DNA from: Lentzea alba
Lineage (GTDB): Bacteria; Actinomycetota; Actinomycetes; Mycobacteriales; Pseudonocardiaceae
Direction of reading: 5' to 3'
Length of the DNA: 64,000 nucleotides
Assembly: GCF_011067745.1 (NCBI RefSeq)
Contig: NZ_JAAMPJ010000001.1
Span: 310,001-374,000, forward strand
Shown here: in pieces, positions 44,329 through 54,443 of the stretch
Position numbering within the stretch: the first letter of the stretch is position 1
How the letters are laid out: the number at the start of each line of letters is the position of its first letter
Program-made: the position numbers and the translations under genes
Notes under the pieces: generated by a model
Database searches by the model: none
Seen by the model: only the letters and a program-made list of their open reading frames with translations
Told to the model about the DNA's origin: nothing

Positions 44329-45751
44329 CGGCCTTGGTGTCGAGGTTCTCCGCCACCAGGTCGCCCAACAGGTCCAGCTGGGCCTCGCGGGCGGCCTGGA
44401 AGCTCACCTCGCCCGGCTCGAAGTCCCTGCCCGCGCACGAGGCGGCCCACCGCAGGAACTTGCGGCGGAACGCGTCGTTCTCCAGCAGGCCGTGCCAGTG
44501 GGTGCCGAGGACGCGGTCGGTCGCCGCACCTTCGTCACCGACGAACGGGTTCTCGGTGCTGCGGACGACCTGACCGTGGTGGATCTCGTAGCCGGTGACG
44601 GGTTCGTCCCACGCGACGCTCGACGGGTTGGCCAGGGTCTTCGCGGGCTGGAAGCGGATGTCGACGTCCAGCAGACCCAGCCCGGTCACGACTCCGTCAC
44701 CGGACTCGACGTCGTCCTCGATGCGCTTGGACAGCATCTGGAACCCGCCGCAGATGCCGAGCACCGGGCCGTCGAACCGCGCAATCGCGGTCGCCAGGCC
44801 GGTTTCGCGCAGCCACGCGAGATCCGAGACGGTGGCCTTGGAGCCGGGCAGCACGACCAGGTCCGCGTCCGCCAGCCGGGACGGCTCGGTCACGAACCGC
44901 ACGGACACGCCGGGTTCGCACGCCAGCGCCTCGACGTCGGTGGCGTTGGAGATGCGCGGCAACCGGATCACGGCGACGCGCAACCAGTCCCTGACCGGCG
45001 GCTGGGGCCTCCCGATCACACCATCGGCGTTGTAGGACAACGAATCCTCGGCGTCGAGCCACAGCTCCTCACGCCACGGCAGCACGCCGAGCACGGGTCG
45101 CCCGGTCAGCGCCCGGAGCTGGTGCAGGCCCGGTTCGAGCAGGCGCTGATCGCCGCGGAACTTGTTGATGACGAACCCCGAGACCAACGCCTGGTCGGCC
45201 GCGTCCAGCACCGCCACCGTGCCGAAGAGGTGCGCGAACACCCCGCCGCGGTCGATGTCGCCGATGACGAGCACCGGCAGGCCGGCCCGCGTCGCCAGGC
45301 CCATGTTCGCGATGTCGTCGGCGCGCAGGTTGATCTCGGCCGGCGAGCCCGCCCCCTCGCAGACGACGACCTCGTGGTCGCGCCGCAGCGAGTCCAAAGT
45401 GGACAACACGGTGCCGAGCAGCTGCTGCTTGCGTTCGCGGTAACTCAGCGCCGAGACCTCGCCGACGGCCTTGCCCAGCACGACGACCTGCGACGTGCGA
45501 TCACTGCCCGGCTTCAGCAGCACCGGGTTGAACCGCACGCTGGGCTCCTTGAACGCCGCCCGCGCCTGCAACGCCTGGGCGCGCCCGATCTCACCGCCGT
45601 CGAGCGTGACGAACGAGTTGTTCGACATGTTCTGCGCCTTGAACGGCACGACGTCGACACCCTGGCGAGCCAGAAACCGGCACAGACCGGCGACCAGGAC
45701 GCTCTTGCCCGCGTCCGAGGTCGTCCCACAGATCAACATCGCGCCCCGCAT
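44252..45751 (-). CDS. cobQ: Cobyric acid synthase (glutamine-hydrolysing)
   Basis: 499 residues, normal length. ATP-binding N-terminal half ([74 protein letters not shown]) and type-1 glutaminase half ([12 protein letters not shown] with the nucleophile Cys, [10 protein letters not shown] with His). Amidates adenosylcobyrinic a,c-diamide at four positions in cobalamin synthesis. No other cob genes are in the window. ATG 45751; its start codon overlaps a possible ATG of the divergent hydrolase in CATG. Confidence 0.95.
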   Translation of the reverse strand: MRGAMLICGTTSDAGKSVLVAGLCRFLARQGVDVVPFKAQNMSNNSFVTLDGGEIGRAQALQARAAFKEPSVRFNPVLLKPGSDRTSQVVVLGKAVGEVSALSYRERKQQLLGTVLSTLDSLRRDHEVVVCEGAGSPAEINLRADDIANMGLATRAGLPVLVIGDIDRGGVFAHLFGTVAVLDAADQALVSGFVINKFRGDQRLLEPGLHQLRALTGRPVLGVLPWREELWLDAEDSLSYNADGVIGRPQPPVRDWLRVAVIRLPRISNATDVEALACEPGVSVRFVTEPSRLADADLVVLPGSKATVSDLAWLRETGLATAIARFDGPVLGICGGFQMLSKRIEDDVESGDGVVTGLGLLDVDIRFQPAKTLANPSSVAWDEPVTGYEIHHGQVVRSTENPFVGDEGAATDRVLGTHWHGLLENDAFRRKFLRWAASCAGRDFEPGEVSFQAAREAQLDLLGDLVAENLDTKAVIDLLERGAPAGLPFVPPGAPSAAG

Positions 45752-45779
45752 GGACGCCAATGCTGCCATCATCACGGGC

Positions 45780-46460
45780 ATGCCCACCGTCGTGCTCATG
45801 CACAGCCCGTTCCTCGGCCCGTCGAGCATGCGACCGCTCGCCGACGAACTGGCCTCCGACGGGGTGGAAGTGCTGCTGGTCGACCTGCAGATGACCGTCA
45901 ACGAGGCACCGGTGCACCAGCGGCTGATCGGCGCTTTCGCGGACGCCCTGGAGGACGCCGGGGTCGACGGGCAGCTCGTGCTCGTGGGCCACAGCGGCGC
46001 GGGACCGTTGCTGCCGGGCTTCGCCGACGCGCTGGAGCTGGACGTAGCCGGCCTGGTGTTCCTCGACTCCGACCTGCCGACGCCGGGCAAGGCGTGGCGC
46101 GAGACCGTCGACCCGGCCCTGGTGCGCCAGATCAAGGCCTCGGTGCGGGACGGCAGGCTGCCGCGCTGGGACCGGTGGTTCGACTCGGACCCGCTGAAGC
46201 TGGTGCCCGCCGAACTGCGCGAGGAGATGCGCGACGAGGCGCCCGAGGTGCCGTGGGAGTTCCTGAAGGAGCAACGCCCGGTCGTCGAGTGGTCCGGGCC
46301 GTGCGGGTACGTGCTGCTGTCGTCGTTCTACGAGGACGCCGCGAACAAGGCCGAGGAGCTGGGCTGGCCCGTCGAACGCGTCGAGTCGCACCACCTGGCG
46401 GCCGCGACGTCGCCCTCGACGGTCGCGGCCGCGCTGAAGGCCGTGGTCAGCAGACTGTGA
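45780..46460 (+). CDS. Alpha/beta hydrolase
   Basis: 226 residues. [18 protein letters not shown] (oxyanion region) and nucleophile [16 protein letters not shown]; the late [10 protein letters not shown] offers the catalytic His. Related to small esterase-like proteins with no known substrate. ATG at 45780 is preferred; an in-frame ATG at 45750 overlaps the cobQ start codon. Weak ribosome site. Confidence 0.8.
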   Translation: MPTVVLMHSPFLGPSSMRPLADELASDGVEVLLVDLQMTVNEAPVHQRLIGAFADALEDAGVDGQLVLVGHSGAGPLLPGFADALELDVAGLVFLDSDLPTPGKAWRETVDPALVRQIKASVRDGRLPRWDRWFDSDPLKLVPAELREEMRDEAPEVPWEFLKEQRPVVEWSGPCGYVLLSSFYEDAANKAEELGWPVERVESHHLAAATSPSTVAAALKAVVSRL

Positions 46461-47304
46461 GGATCTCCGAGCCGGTGTCGGTGATGACGATGGTGTGCTC
46501 GAACTGAGCGGTCCAGCTCTTGTCCTGGGTGGTGACGGTCCAGCCGTCGTCCCACATGTCGTGCTCGTAACCGCCGAGCGTGATCATCGGCTCGATCGTG
46601 AACGTCATGCCGGGTTCGAGCACCGTCTTCATCGACGGCTCGTCGTAGTGCAGGACCACGAGGCCGCTGTGGAAGTCGCGGCCGATGCCGTGGCCGGTGA
46701 AGTCGCGGACGACGCCGTAGCCGAAGCGGTTCGCGTAGGCCTCGATGACGCGGCCGATGACGTTGATCTCACGGCCGGGCTTCGCGGCCTTGATCGCCCG
46801 CATGGTCGCCTCGTGCGTGCGCTCGACCAGCAGCCTGTTCTCCTCGGAGACGTTGCCCGCGAGGAACGTGGCGTTCGTGTCGCCGTGCACGCCGCCGATG
46901 AACGCGGTGACGTCGATGTTCACGATGTCGCCGTCCTCGACGACCGTGGAGTCCGGGATGCCGTGGCAGATGACCTCGTTCAGCGAGGTGCAGCACGACT
47001 TCGGGAAGCCCCGGTAGCCGAGCGTCGACGGGTACGCGCCGTTGTCGCACAGGAACTCGTGCGCCACCGCGTCGATCTCGTCCGTCGTAACGCCGGGAAC
47101 GACGACCTTGCCGGCCTCCTGCAACGCCTGGGCGGCAAGGCGGCCCGCGATCCGCATGGCCTCGATGATCTCCGGCGTCTGCACCCACGGGTCGTTGCCG
47201 CGCGTCGGTGCGGGCTTGTCCACGTACTCGGGACGCACGATGCGCGACGGCACCTGACGACGCGGTGACTGCACACCGGGTTGCAAGACAGAACGAACGG
47301 CCAT
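46447..47304 (-). CDS. map: Type I methionine aminopeptidase
   Basis: 285 residues with an N-terminal extension of about 40 residues (with PxRxVP blocks) typical of actinobacterial MapB. Metal ligands are seen in [20 protein letters not shown] (two Asp), GHGIGRDFH (His), TIEPM and FEHTIV (Glu). Removes N-terminal Met from nascent proteins. Position next to a PBP lipoprotein gene mirrors mapB-Rv2864c order in M. tuberculosis. The upstream gap to the PBP gene holds toxin-antitoxin remnants. Confidence 0.95.
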   Translation of the reverse strand: MAVRSVLQPGVQSPRRQVPSRIVRPEYVDKPAPTRGNDPWVQTPEIIEAMRIAGRLAAQALQEAGKVVVPGVTTDEIDAVAHEFLCDNGAYPSTLGYRGFPKSCCTSLNEVICHGIPDSTVVEDGDIVNIDVTAFIGGVHGDTNATFLAGNVSEENRLLVERTHEATMRAIKAAKPGREINVIGRVIEAYANRFGYGVVRDFTGHGIGRDFHSGLVVLHYDEPSMKTVLEPGMTFTIEPMITLGGYEHDMWDDGWTVTTQDKSWTAQFEHTIVITDTGSEILTVC

Positions 47305-47314
47305 GCTCCCCAGA

Positions 47315-47422
47315 TTAGCCGTCCGCGCCGGGGGCCACGGTCAGGAGTCCTACCTCGTCAGCGGCGGCGAGCAGACGCTTGTCGTAGGCGACGAAGGCGT
47401 GCAGGTCCGCACGCCGGTTTCC
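47315..47422 (-). pseudogene. VapC-type PIN toxin remnant (C-terminus only)
   Basis: An open stretch of 35 codons ending in TAA reads ...ADLHAFVAYDKRLLAAADEV then [11 protein letters not shown], the typical last segment of PIN-domain (VapC) toxins, where FVTYDKRLAxAAxxxGL is common. A TGA precedes it in frame (47423-47425), and no PIN N-terminal part with the first catalytic Asp is visible, so the toxin is decayed. It ends 10 bp before the map start codon. Together with the antitoxin remnant it accounts for most of the 348-bp gap between map and the PBP gene. Confidence 0.6.
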
Positions 47423-47446
47423 TCAGGGCGAGCGGATCGTGGCCGA

Positions 47447-47653
47447 TCAGAACCTGTCCTCTCGCTGCCACTGCAGCTGTGTCGAGATGTCACCGTCCGA
47501 CTTGATCGGCGGCGCGGCCAGAATGCCTCGATCGCCTTCAGCAGGGACGAGATCCCCGCTGCGGATCAGTTACTCCCGCAGCATCTCGTCCTGAGAGGTC
47601 ACGACTGGTTCTCGCGGCGCCTCGCCGCGGGCCTCAGGCGGCGGCACCGTCAT
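47447..47653 (-). pseudogene. Phd/VapB-type antitoxin remnant with in-frame stop
   Basis: From ATG 47653 the frame reads MTVPPPEARGEAPREPVVTS, continues QDEMLRE, hits TAA (47570-47572), and continues in the same frame LIRSGDLVPAEGDRGILAAP...QLQWQREDRF to TGA at 47447. The post-stop part resembles the C-terminus of Phd-family antitoxins (L-x2-G-x-L-x-PA ... LxxxRxxxR). The expected DNA-binding N-terminus is missing or scrambled. With the PIN remnant downstream this was an antitoxin-toxin operon. Confidence 0.5.
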
Positions 47654-49443
47654 CACGGCACCGCCTTGAGGAACCTCGCCGCCACGTCCACGGCCGGAGT
47701 CGAGGTCTCCCCGCTGAGCACCAGCGTCGCGAACGCGAGATCACCCCGGTAGCCCATGAACCACCCGTGTGAATGCACGCCGTCGCCGAACTGCGCGGTA
47801 CCGGTCTTGCCGCGCACGTCGCCGTAAGGCTTGAGCTGCGGCGCGGTGCCGTAGTCGACGACCTCGCGCATCATCTGCCGCACCGGGTCGAGCACGGCGG
47901 CCGTCGGCGGAGTCGGCTGTTTGTCCGCCTTGGTCTCCTTGCCGCGGACCAGCTGCGGCACCGGCATCGAGCCCTTCGCGATGGACGCGCTCACCAGCGC
48001 CATGCCGAACGGCGAGGCCAGCACCTTGCCCTGACCGAACGCGTCCTCGGCCCGTTCCACGACGTCGGTCGCGGGCGGCACGGACCCGGTGATCGTGGTC
48101 AGGCCCGCGACGTCGAAGTCGACGCCGAGACCGAGCGACAGCGCGCTGTTCGTCAGCAGGTCCGCCGGCATGTCGACGGCGAGCTGCGCGAACGTCGTGT
48201 TGCAGGAGAACGCGAAGGCGCTGCGGAGAGGAATCGTGCCCTTGTCGAACTCGCTGGAGTTCGGCACGATCCGCCGTCCGTCGATGGTGGTCTTGCCGGG
48301 ACACGGCAGCGGGGTCTCGGCGGTGACCTTGCCGGACCCGATGGCGGCCAGCGCGGTCACGGCCTTCATCGTCGAGCCCGGCGGGAACCGGCCGGTCAGC
48401 GAGATGGCGCCCTGGGCGTCGGCCAGGTCGTTCTGCGCGACGGCGAGGATGTCGCCGGTCGACGGCTGGATGGCCACCAGCACCGTGGGCTGCGTCATCG
48501 GTTCGACGGCGTCCTCGGCGGCGGCCTGGATCGCCCGCGACAGCGCGATGTTCACGGCCTTGGCCGGCTCGGGGGCCTTCGAGGTCAGCTCGTCGACCTC
48601 GGTGCCCTGCGCGTCGACGGTCGCGATCCGGAAGCCCGCCTGGCCCGCGATGTCGTTTTCGACCAGCTTGCGCACGGCGGGCAGCACCTGGGAGCCGAAG
48701 GTGCGGGTGGGCGCGAGCAGTGACGTCTGCGAGCTGAATCGCACACCGGGCAGTTCGTAGATCTTCGGCTTGACCACCTGGTAGTCCGGGTCCCGCAGCG
48801 CCGCGACCTGGTAGGCCTGGCCGTCGGGGGTCTTGCCGACGCCCTCGGTGATCGTCTGCTGGGTGATCGCCTTGTCCAGCGGGTTCAGCGCGTCCGCCAG
48901 CGCCTTCGCGACGGCCGGGACGTCACCGGCCTCCTTCGCGACGAGCAGCACCGAGACGACGCGTTCGGGGGCCAGCAACGGCGTGCCGTCGCGGTCGAGC
49001 ACCGGCGCAGGGTCGGGCTTGAGCTCGGTGACCGCGATGGACTGCTGCGGCGCGAGCTTGGGATGCGCCACCGACGACGCCCAGTGCACCTTCCACGTGT
49101 CACCTTCCTGGCGCACGTCGAACTTGGTCGGGTAGGTCCAGTGGCGGTTCTTGCCGAGGTCCCAGTCGAGGCTCACGCTCGCCTCGGAGGCCGTGTCACC
49201 GTTCTTGCGGATCTGGTCGACCTTGCTGGAGAGCCCCTCGGGCTTCAACGCGCCCCGGAACTTCTCCAGGGTCTCCTTGGCGTCGTTCGGGTTGTCGGTC
49301 AGCCCGGCGGCACCCTGCACGTCACCGGACGCGAGCTTCGCCAGGAATTCGTTGGTGATCTCCGGCGCTCCTGGTTCCGACTTGAACAGGCCGCAGCCGC
49401 TCACCGTCACCAGCACCACCGTGATCGTCGCGAGAAGGCGCAC
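47653..49443 (-). CDS. Penicillin-binding lipoprotein with MecA-type NTF2 domain (class B)
   Basis: 596 residues. Lipobox VSGC near residue 17; N-terminal NTF2-like MecA_N domain (about 25-145), PBP dimerisation region, then transpeptidase with S-x-x-K in PGSTMK (about 357), SCN and KTGTA. An extracytoplasmic peptidoglycan transpeptidase anchored by lipid, corresponding to Rv2864c of M. tuberculosis by domain order and neighbours. The stop overlaps the start of the antitoxin remnant. It lies 18 bp after the GNAT gene, so they are probably co-transcribed. Confidence 0.92.
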   Translation of the reverse strand: MRLLATITVVLVTVSGCGLFKSEPGAPEITNEFLAKLASGDVQGAAGLTDNPNDAKETLEKFRGALKPEGLSSKVDQIRKNGDTASEASVSLDWDLGKNRHWTYPTKFDVRQEGDTWKVHWASSVAHPKLAPQQSIAVTELKPDPAPVLDRDGTPLLAPERVVSVLLVAKEAGDVPAVAKALADALNPLDKAITQQTITEGVGKTPDGQAYQVAALRDPDYQVVKPKIYELPGVRFSSQTSLLAPTRTFGSQVLPAVRKLVENDIAGQAGFRIATVDAQGTEVDELTSKAPEPAKAVNIALSRAIQAAAEDAVEPMTQPTVLVAIQPSTGDILAVAQNDLADAQGAISLTGRFPPGSTMKAVTALAAIGSGKVTAETPLPCPGKTTIDGRRIVPNSSEFDKGTIPLRSAFAFSCNTTFAQLAVDMPADLLTNSALSLGLGVDFDVAGLTTITGSVPPATDVVERAEDAFGQGKVLASPFGMALVSASIAKGSMPVPQLVRGKETKADKQPTPPTAAVLDPVRQMMREVVDYGTAPQLKPYGDVRGKTGTAQFGDGVHSHGWFMGYRGDLAFATLVLSGETSTPAVDVAARFLKAVP

Positions 49444-49461
49444 CCGCGCGAGTATGCCCGT

Positions 49462-50313
49462 TCAGAAGAGGACCGTGGCGTATTGCCCGACCTGTTCGAA
49501 CCCGATTCGGCGGTAGGAGGCCTGCGCGACGTGGTTGTAGCCGTTGACGTAAAGGCTGGCTGTGCGGTTGAGCACGCGGATGAGCCGGTCCGCCACGGCG
49601 GCCGTGCCCGCGGTGCCGATGCCTTCGCCGCGGCGGTCCGGGCGCACCCAGACGCCCTGGATCTGGCCGACCCGCGACGACATCGCGCCGATCTCGGCCT
49701 TGAAGACGACCTCGCCGTGTTCGAACCTGGCGAACGCCCGGCCGGCGGCGATCAGCTCGGAGACCCTGGCCCGGTAGCCCGCGCCGCCGTCCTCCGCGCA
49801 CGGGTCGATGCCGACCTCTTCGATGAACATCGAGATGGCGGCCGGCAGGTACCGGCTGAGCTCGCTCGGCCGGACCTGGCGGACAAGCGGGTCCGGGGTG
49901 ACCTTCGGGCTGCTGGAGATCGCCATCAACGGCTGGTCGCCGCGCACCTCACGGGCCGGACCCCAGTCGGGCTGCAGCTCGTCCCACAGCGTCAGTACCT
50001 GCTCGGCGGGGCCGACCAGGCTGGAGCACATCCGGCCGCGGCGCCTGGCCCGATCGGCGAACATGCGCATCGCCGAGGCACTGCCCTTGAGCGGGATCAG
50101 GTTCGGGCCGGAGAAGCAGAGGCCGTCGACGCGGCCGCGCAACGGCCGGGAATCCGAGCCCCACATCTCGCCGCCGAGCCGCCACGGGTCGAGGCCGGCG
50201 ACTTCCACCCTGGCCGCGACCATGCACGCGGCCACGGGGTCGTTGTCGAAGACCCCGCGCACGTCGATCAGGTCGCGCTCGTCGAGTACGCGCGCTCCGG
50301 CAAGCCTCAGCAC
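49462..50313 (-). CDS. GNAT acetyltransferase with N-terminal DUF4081 domain
   Basis: 283 residues: DUF4081 half (GEMWGSDSRPLRGRVDGLCFSGPNLIPL) followed by a GNAT domain (GQIQGVWVRPDRRGEGIGTAGTAAVADRL with the acetyl-CoA loop, YVNGYNHVAQASYRRIGF). Counterpart of Rv2867c, conserved between the PBP gene and ispG across actinobacteria. Substrate unknown; the linkage suggests a protein or cell-wall precursor target. GTG start at 50313. Confidence 0.88.
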   Translation of the reverse strand: MLRLAGARVLDERDLIDVRGVFDNDPVAACMVAARVEVAGLDPWRLGGEMWGSDSRPLRGRVDGLCFSGPNLIPLKGSASAMRMFADRARRRGRMCSSLVGPAEQVLTLWDELQPDWGPAREVRGDQPLMAISSSPKVTPDPLVRQVRPSELSRYLPAAISMFIEEVGIDPCAEDGGAGYRARVSELIAAGRAFARFEHGEVVFKAEIGAMSSRVGQIQGVWVRPDRRGEGIGTAGTAAVADRLIRVLNRTASLYVNGYNHVAQASYRRIGFEQVGQYATVLF

Positions 50314-50396
50314 GTCACCTAGCGTGCCAGATAAGACGTACGTGTGGCATCAGCCAACAGTGCCTACCGCCCGTGACCATCCGCACCCGCGTGGAC

Positions 50397-50451
50397 GTTG
50401 ATGAGGGGAGCTTTCATAAACGTCAGGTTTATGAAAGCTCCCCTCATCAAC
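50397..50451. terminator. 55-bp near-perfect palindrome, terminator (copy 3)
   Basis: 27-bp arms with one G-G mismatch next to the centre (core TTCATAAACGT against AGGTTTATGAA). Outer arm identical to copies 1 and 2. It begins 7 bp past the ispG stop and should end the dxr-rip1-ispG transcript before the GNAT gene. Confidence 0.82.
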
Positions 50452-50458
50452 ATCTCAG

Positions 50459-51613
50459 CTAGCCGACGGTGACGGCTGGGGTGCCGCCTTCGACGGGTTC
50501 CATCTCCTCGGCGAGGCGCATGGCCTCCTCGATGAGGGTTTCCACGATCGCGTGTTCGGGCACGGTCTTGATGACCTTGCCCTTCACGAAGATCTGGCCC
50601 TTGCCGTTGCCGGACGCGACACCCAGGTCGGCCTCGCGGGCCTCGCCGGGGCCGTTCACGACGCAGCCCATGACGGCGACGCGCAGCGGCACCTCCATGC
50701 CCTCCAGACCGGCCGTGACCTGCTCGGCGAGCGTGTACACGTCGACCTGGGCGCGGCCGCAGGACGGACAGGACACGATCTCCAGCTTGCGCGGACGCAG
50801 GTTCAGGGACTGGAGGATCTGGTGGCCGACCTTGATCTCCTCGACCGGCGGGGCGGACAGCGACACCCGGATGGTGTCGCCGATGCCCTGGCGCAGCAGG
50901 GCGCCGAAGGCCACCGCGGACTTGATGGTGCCCTGGAAGGCCGGGCCGGCCTCCGTGACACCCAGGTGCAGCGGGTAGTCGCACTGCTCGGCCAGCAGTT
51001 CGTACGCGCGCACCATGACCACGGGGTCGTTGTGCTTCACCGAGATCTTGATGTCGTGGAAGTCGTGCTCCGCGAAGAGCGAGGCTTCCCACATCGCCGA
51101 CTCGGCGAGGGCCTCCGGGGTGGCCTTGCCGTACTTCTGCAGCAGCCGCGGGTCCAGCGAACCCGCGTTGACGCCGATGCGGATCGGCGTGCCGTGATCG
51201 CGGGCGGCGGCCGCGATCTCCTTGACCTGGTCGTCGAACTTGCGGATGTTGCCGGGGTTCACGCGCACCGCGGCACAACCAGCCTCAATGGCGGCGAAGA
51301 CGTACTTCGGCTGGAAGTGGATGTCGGCGATCACCGGGATCTGGGACTTCCTGGCGATCGCGGGCAGCGCGTCCGCGTCGTCCTGCGAGGGGCAGGCGAC
51401 CCGGACGATGTCGCAGCCGGCCGCAGTGAGTTCCGCGATCTGCTGCAGCGTCGCGTTGACGTCCGACGTCAGGGTCGTCGTCATCGACTGGACGGAGACG
51501 GGGAACTCGCTGCCGACACCGACGTTGCCCACCATCAGCTGCCTGGTCTTGCGACGTTCCGACAGCACCGGCGGCGGCAGTGCCGGCATTCCGAGCATCA
51601 CGCCGTCACTCAT
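50459..51613 (-). CDS. ispG: 4-hydroxy-3-methylbut-2-enyl diphosphate synthase (flavodoxin type)
   Basis: 384-residue iron-sulfur enzyme of the MEP isoprenoid pathway, converting MEcPP to [25 protein letters not shown] opens the TIM barrel; [11 protein letters not shown] and [14 protein letters not shown] are family blocks; [4Fe-4S] cysteines are in SCPSCGR and [10 protein letters not shown]. Same strand as rip1 and dxr upstream (25 and 7 bp gaps), so one operon makes two MEP enzymes and a site-2 protease. Confidence 0.96.
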   Translation of the reverse strand: MSDGVMLGMPALPPPVLSERRKTRQLMVGNVGVGSEFPVSVQSMTTTLTSDVNATLQQIAELTAAGCDIVRVACPSQDDADALPAIARKSQIPVIADIHFQPKYVFAAIEAGCAAVRVNPGNIRKFDDQVKEIAAAARDHGTPIRIGVNAGSLDPRLLQKYGKATPEALAESAMWEASLFAEHDFHDIKISVKHNDPVVMVRAYELLAEQCDYPLHLGVTEAGPAFQGTIKSAVAFGALLRQGIGDTIRVSLSAPPVEEIKVGHQILQSLNLRPRKLEIVSCPSCGRAQVDVYTLAEQVTAGLEGMEVPLRVAVMGCVVNGPGEAREADLGVASGNGKGQIFVKGKVIKTVPEHAIVETLIEEAMRLAEEMEPVEGGTPAVTVG

Positions 51614-51638
51614 GGGTTGTGCACCTTTCCGTAAATCA

Positions 51639-52850
51639 CTACTGCAACCTGATCGGGTTGACGATGTCGGCGGTCACGGTCAGCAGCGTGATGGCGCCGC
51701 CGATGAAGATGACCACGTAGGTGAGCGGCAACAGGCGCATGTAGTTGACCGGGGCGCCGGCGGGCTTGCCGCGCAGCTTCCGAATCCAGTCTCGCACCCG
51801 TTCGTAGAGGTTGACGGCGATGTGACCACCGTCAAGCGGCAACAGCGGCAGGAGGTTGAACACACCGACGAAGAAGTTCAGGCCCGCCAGCATGAGGATG
51901 AAGAACGCCCACAGCCCGCGCTCCGCGGCGTCACCGCCCAGGCGCGACGCACCCACGACGGAGATCGGGGTGTCGAGGTCGCGTTCGCCGCCGCCGATGG
52001 CCTTGACCACGGCCGGGATGCGCTCCGGGAAGCGCATGAGGCCCTTCCAGGTGTTCACGAACATGTCGCCGGTGAACGCCAGCGAGGCCGGGATCGCCTC
52101 GATCGGGTTGTAGGTGAAGTTCTGCTGCCAGGTGACGCCGATGGCGCCGACCTTCTTGACCTCACGGCCGCCCTTGCCGTCGGTGACCTCGCGGGTGACC
52201 TGCGGCACGTTCACCGTGAGGGCGACCTCCTTGCCGTCGCGCAGCACCTTGAACTCGGTGGGCCCGTTCAGGTCGCGGGTGATCCGGAGCATGTCCGACC
52301 ACGTCGCGATGGGCTTGCCCGCGATGGACGTGACCTCGTCGCCCGCCTGCAGGCCGGCGTCCTTGGCCGGGGCGGGGGCACCGGGCGCGCACGGCGCGTC
52401 GAGGCCGACGGTGTGGTCCTGCACGCACGGCGTGATCTGGGCGAGGACCGGCAGGTCCTTGTTGTTCGGCAGGCCCAGCGACATCGCGAGGATCAGCAGG
52501 ATGATGAACCCGAGGATGAAGTGCGTGATCGAGCCCGCCGAGAGCACGACGACGCGCTTCCAGACCTTCTGGTTGTAGAAGGCGCGCGGCTTGTCGTCCG
52601 GGTGCACGTCCTCGAGCGCCGTCATGCCGGTGATCTCGCAGAAGCCACCGGCCGGGATCGCCTTCAGGCCGTACTCGGTCTCGCCCTTGCGGAACGAGAA
52701 GAGCTTCGGGCCGAAGCCGATGAAGTAGCGGGTGACCTTCATGCCGAAGGCCTTGGCGGTCGCCAGGTGCCCCAACTCGTGCAGCGCGATCGACGCCGCG
52801 ATGCCGAACGCGAACAGCAGCACCCCGAGGATGTTGACGAATGTGTTCAC
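51639..52850 (-). CDS. rip1: Site-2 intramembrane zinc metalloprotease (RseP/Rip1, M50)
   Basis: 403 residues. Active site HELGH (His 24, Glu 25, His 28) in the first membrane helix, a PDZ domain in the middle ([17 protein letters not shown]), and [17 protein letters not shown] near the C-terminus providing the third ligand. Cleaves anti-sigma factors or membrane proteins within the bilayer; in mycobacteria Rip1 controls envelope composition. GTG at 52850 (7 bp after the dxr stop) puts the catalytic helix at the right distance from the N-terminus. Confidence 0.93.
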   Translation of the reverse strand: MNTFVNILGVLLFAFGIAASIALHELGHLATAKAFGMKVTRYFIGFGPKLFSFRKGETEYGLKAIPAGGFCEITGMTALEDVHPDDKPRAFYNQKVWKRVVVLSAGSITHFILGFIILLILAMSLGLPNNKDLPVLAQITPCVQDHTVGLDAPCAPGAPAPAKDAGLQAGDEVTSIAGKPIATWSDMLRITRDLNGPTEFKVLRDGKEVALTVNVPQVTREVTDGKGGREVKKVGAIGVTWQQNFTYNPIEAIPASLAFTGDMFVNTWKGLMRFPERIPAVVKAIGGGERDLDTPISVVGASRLGGDAAERGLWAFFILMLAGLNFFVGVFNLLPLLPLDGGHIAVNLYERVRDWIRKLRGKPAGAPVNYMRLLPLTYVVIFIGGAITLLTVTADIVNPIRLQ

Positions 52851-52857
52851 GAGAAGT

Positions 52858-53988
52858 TCAGTTCCTTCCAACCAGCTCGCGGGCACGTGCGCGTGCCCAG
52901 TCCTCGGCGGCCAGCACCTCCGCCACGTCAGCGGGGTCCTTCTGCCATTCGTTCGCCTCGCCGAGAACCTGGCCGATGGTGTCCACGATCGACAGGAACG
53001 ACGTGTTGCCCGCGACGAAACAGGCGAGTGCCTCTTCGTTCGCGGCGTTGTAGATCGCGGGCAGGCAGCCACCTGCCACACCCGCCTGCCGTGCCAGCTC
53101 GACCGCCGGGAACGTGACGCTGTCCAGGGGTTCGAACGTCCACGAGGTGGCGGTGTCAAAGGTACAGGCGGCCGCGGCACCGGCGACGCGCTCGGGCCAT
53201 CCGAGGCCCAGCGAGATGGGCAGCCGCATGTCCGGCGGCGACGCCTGGGCCAGCGTCGAGCCGTCGGTGAAGGTCACCATCGAGTGAATGATGGACTGGG
53301 GGTGCACCACGACGTCGACGCGGTCGTACGGCACCCCGAACAGCAGGTGCGCCTCGATCAGCTCCAGGCCCTTGTTCACCAGGTTCGCCGAGTTGATGGT
53401 GACGACCTGGCCCATCGACCACGTCGGGTGCGCCATCGCCTGCTGCACCGTGACGTCCTTCAGGTCGTCCCGCGTCCTGCCGCGGAACGGCCCGCCGGAC
53501 GCCGTGAGCACCAGCTTGTGCACCTCGTGCGGCGTGCCACCCCGCAGACACTGCGCGAGCGCCGAGTGCTCCGAGTCGACCGGCACGATCTGGTCGGGCT
53601 TGGCCGCCTTCAGCACGAGCGGCCCGCCCGCGATGAGCGACTCCTTGTTGGCGAGCGCGAGCGTGGCACCGCTCTCCAGCGCCTTGAGCGACGGCTCGAG
53701 ACCGCGCGAGCCGTCCATGCCGTTGAGCACGACGTCCGCGGGTGCCGCCTCGATCAGGTCGACCATGCTGGTCAACGTCTTGACGCCGGGAACCTCAGCG
53801 CCGTTCGCGACGGCCACCACGGGCACGTCGAACTCGGCTGCCTGCTGTTTGAGCAGGTCCAGCTGACGCCCACCCGCGCCGAGCCCGACGACCTGGAAGC
53901 GGTCGCGGTTGCGCCGGATGACGTCGAGCGCCTGGGTGCCGACGGAGCCGGTCGATCCCAGGATCAGGACAGTGCGTGGAGTACTCAT
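52858..53988 (-). CDS. dxr: 1-deoxy-D-xylulose 5-phosphate reductoisomerase
   Basis: 376 residues. NADPH loop [38 protein letters not shown] (metal-binding Asp/Glu), [33 protein letters not shown] and NAANEEAL complete the DXR signature. Second MEP-pathway step and the fosmidomycin target. First gene of the dxr-rip1-ispG operon. Confidence 0.97.
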   Translation of the reverse strand: MSTPRTVLILGSTGSVGTQALDVIRRNRDRFQVVGLGAGGRQLDLLKQQAAEFDVPVVAVANGAEVPGVKTLTSMVDLIEAAPADVVLNGMDGSRGLEPSLKALESGATLALANKESLIAGGPLVLKAAKPDQIVPVDSEHSALAQCLRGGTPHEVHKLVLTASGGPFRGRTRDDLKDVTVQQAMAHPTWSMGQVVTINSANLVNKGLELIEAHLLFGVPYDRVDVVVHPQSIIHSMVTFTDGSTLAQASPPDMRLPISLGLGWPERVAGAAAACTFDTATSWTFEPLDSVTFPAVELARQAGVAGGCLPAIYNAANEEALACFVAGNTSFLSIVDTIGQVLGEANEWQKDPADVAEVLAAEDWARARARELVGRN

Positions 53989-54059
53989 CGCCCCTCATTG
54001 TTCCGGAGAGTGCCTGAGAGCCCGGCACAGCCCGCTACTTTGATAACGGAGCGGTTTTG

Positions 54060-54112
54060 GAGGCGTGAAGTCGCCTCTTAGTGGGCATTCCATCCTCGAC
54101 AAGTGGATGGAA
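54060..54112 (+). promoter_or_regulatory. Two hairpins in the 5' leader of the GlsB-like gene
   Basis: GAGGCG (54060-54065) pairs with CGCCTC (54072-54077), and TTCCATCC (54088-54095) with GGATGGAA (54105-54112). The second hairpin overlaps the ribosome site GGAAGGAG of the GTG start at 54124, so folding could block translation. Confidence 0.45.
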
Positions 54113-54123
54113 GGAGACTCTCC

Positions 54124-54390
54124 GTGGGCATCCTCGGATGGATCGTGCTCGGCTTGCTGGCCGGCGCCATCGCCAAGGCCATCATGCCTGGTAACGACCC
54201 CGGCGGCTTCATCATCACGATGCTGCTCGGCATCGTCGGCGCGATTCTCGGTGGTTTCATCGGATCCGCGCTCTTCGCAACCGATCTGGGTTCGTTCTTC
54301 GACCTGCGGACGTGGCTGCTCGCCATCGTCGGCTCGCTGATCTTGCTGGGCATCTACCGCCTGGTAACGGGCAGGCGAAGCCACGCTTAG
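54124..54390 (+). CDS. GlsB/YeaQ/YmgE family small membrane stress protein
   Basis: 88 residues with three hydrophobic helices and the transglycosylase-associated-protein pattern GWIVLGLLAGAIAKAIMPGNDPGGFIITMLLGIVGAILGG. Members are induced by osmotic, acid or envelope stress; the mechanism is unknown. GTG at 54124 with GGAAGGAGA upstream. Confidence 0.9.
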   Translation: MGILGWIVLGLLAGAIAKAIMPGNDPGGFIITMLLGIVGAILGGFIGSALFATDLGSFFDLRTWLLAIVGSLILLGIYRLVTGRRSHA

Positions 54391-54405
54391 CCGCATGAGA
54401 CGTTT

Positions 54406-54436
54406 GAGGCCGTTCGGGTGTCACCCGAACGGCCTC
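54406..54436. terminator. Perfect 31-bp palindrome after the GlsB-like gene
   Basis: GAGGCCGTTCGGGTG (54406-54420), T, CACCCGAACGGCCTC (54422-54436). It begins 16 bp after the stop; a GC-rich stem with only TCTC following, so a U-poor terminator of the kind common in actinomycetes. Confidence 0.8.
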
Positions 54437-54443
54437 TCTCGTG

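Noticed and set aside
47303..47752. 149-codon plus-strand frame in the map-PBP gap
   Set aside because: No recognisable domain, antisense to the toxin-antitoxin remnants and to the PBP 3' end; composition typical of a shadow frame.
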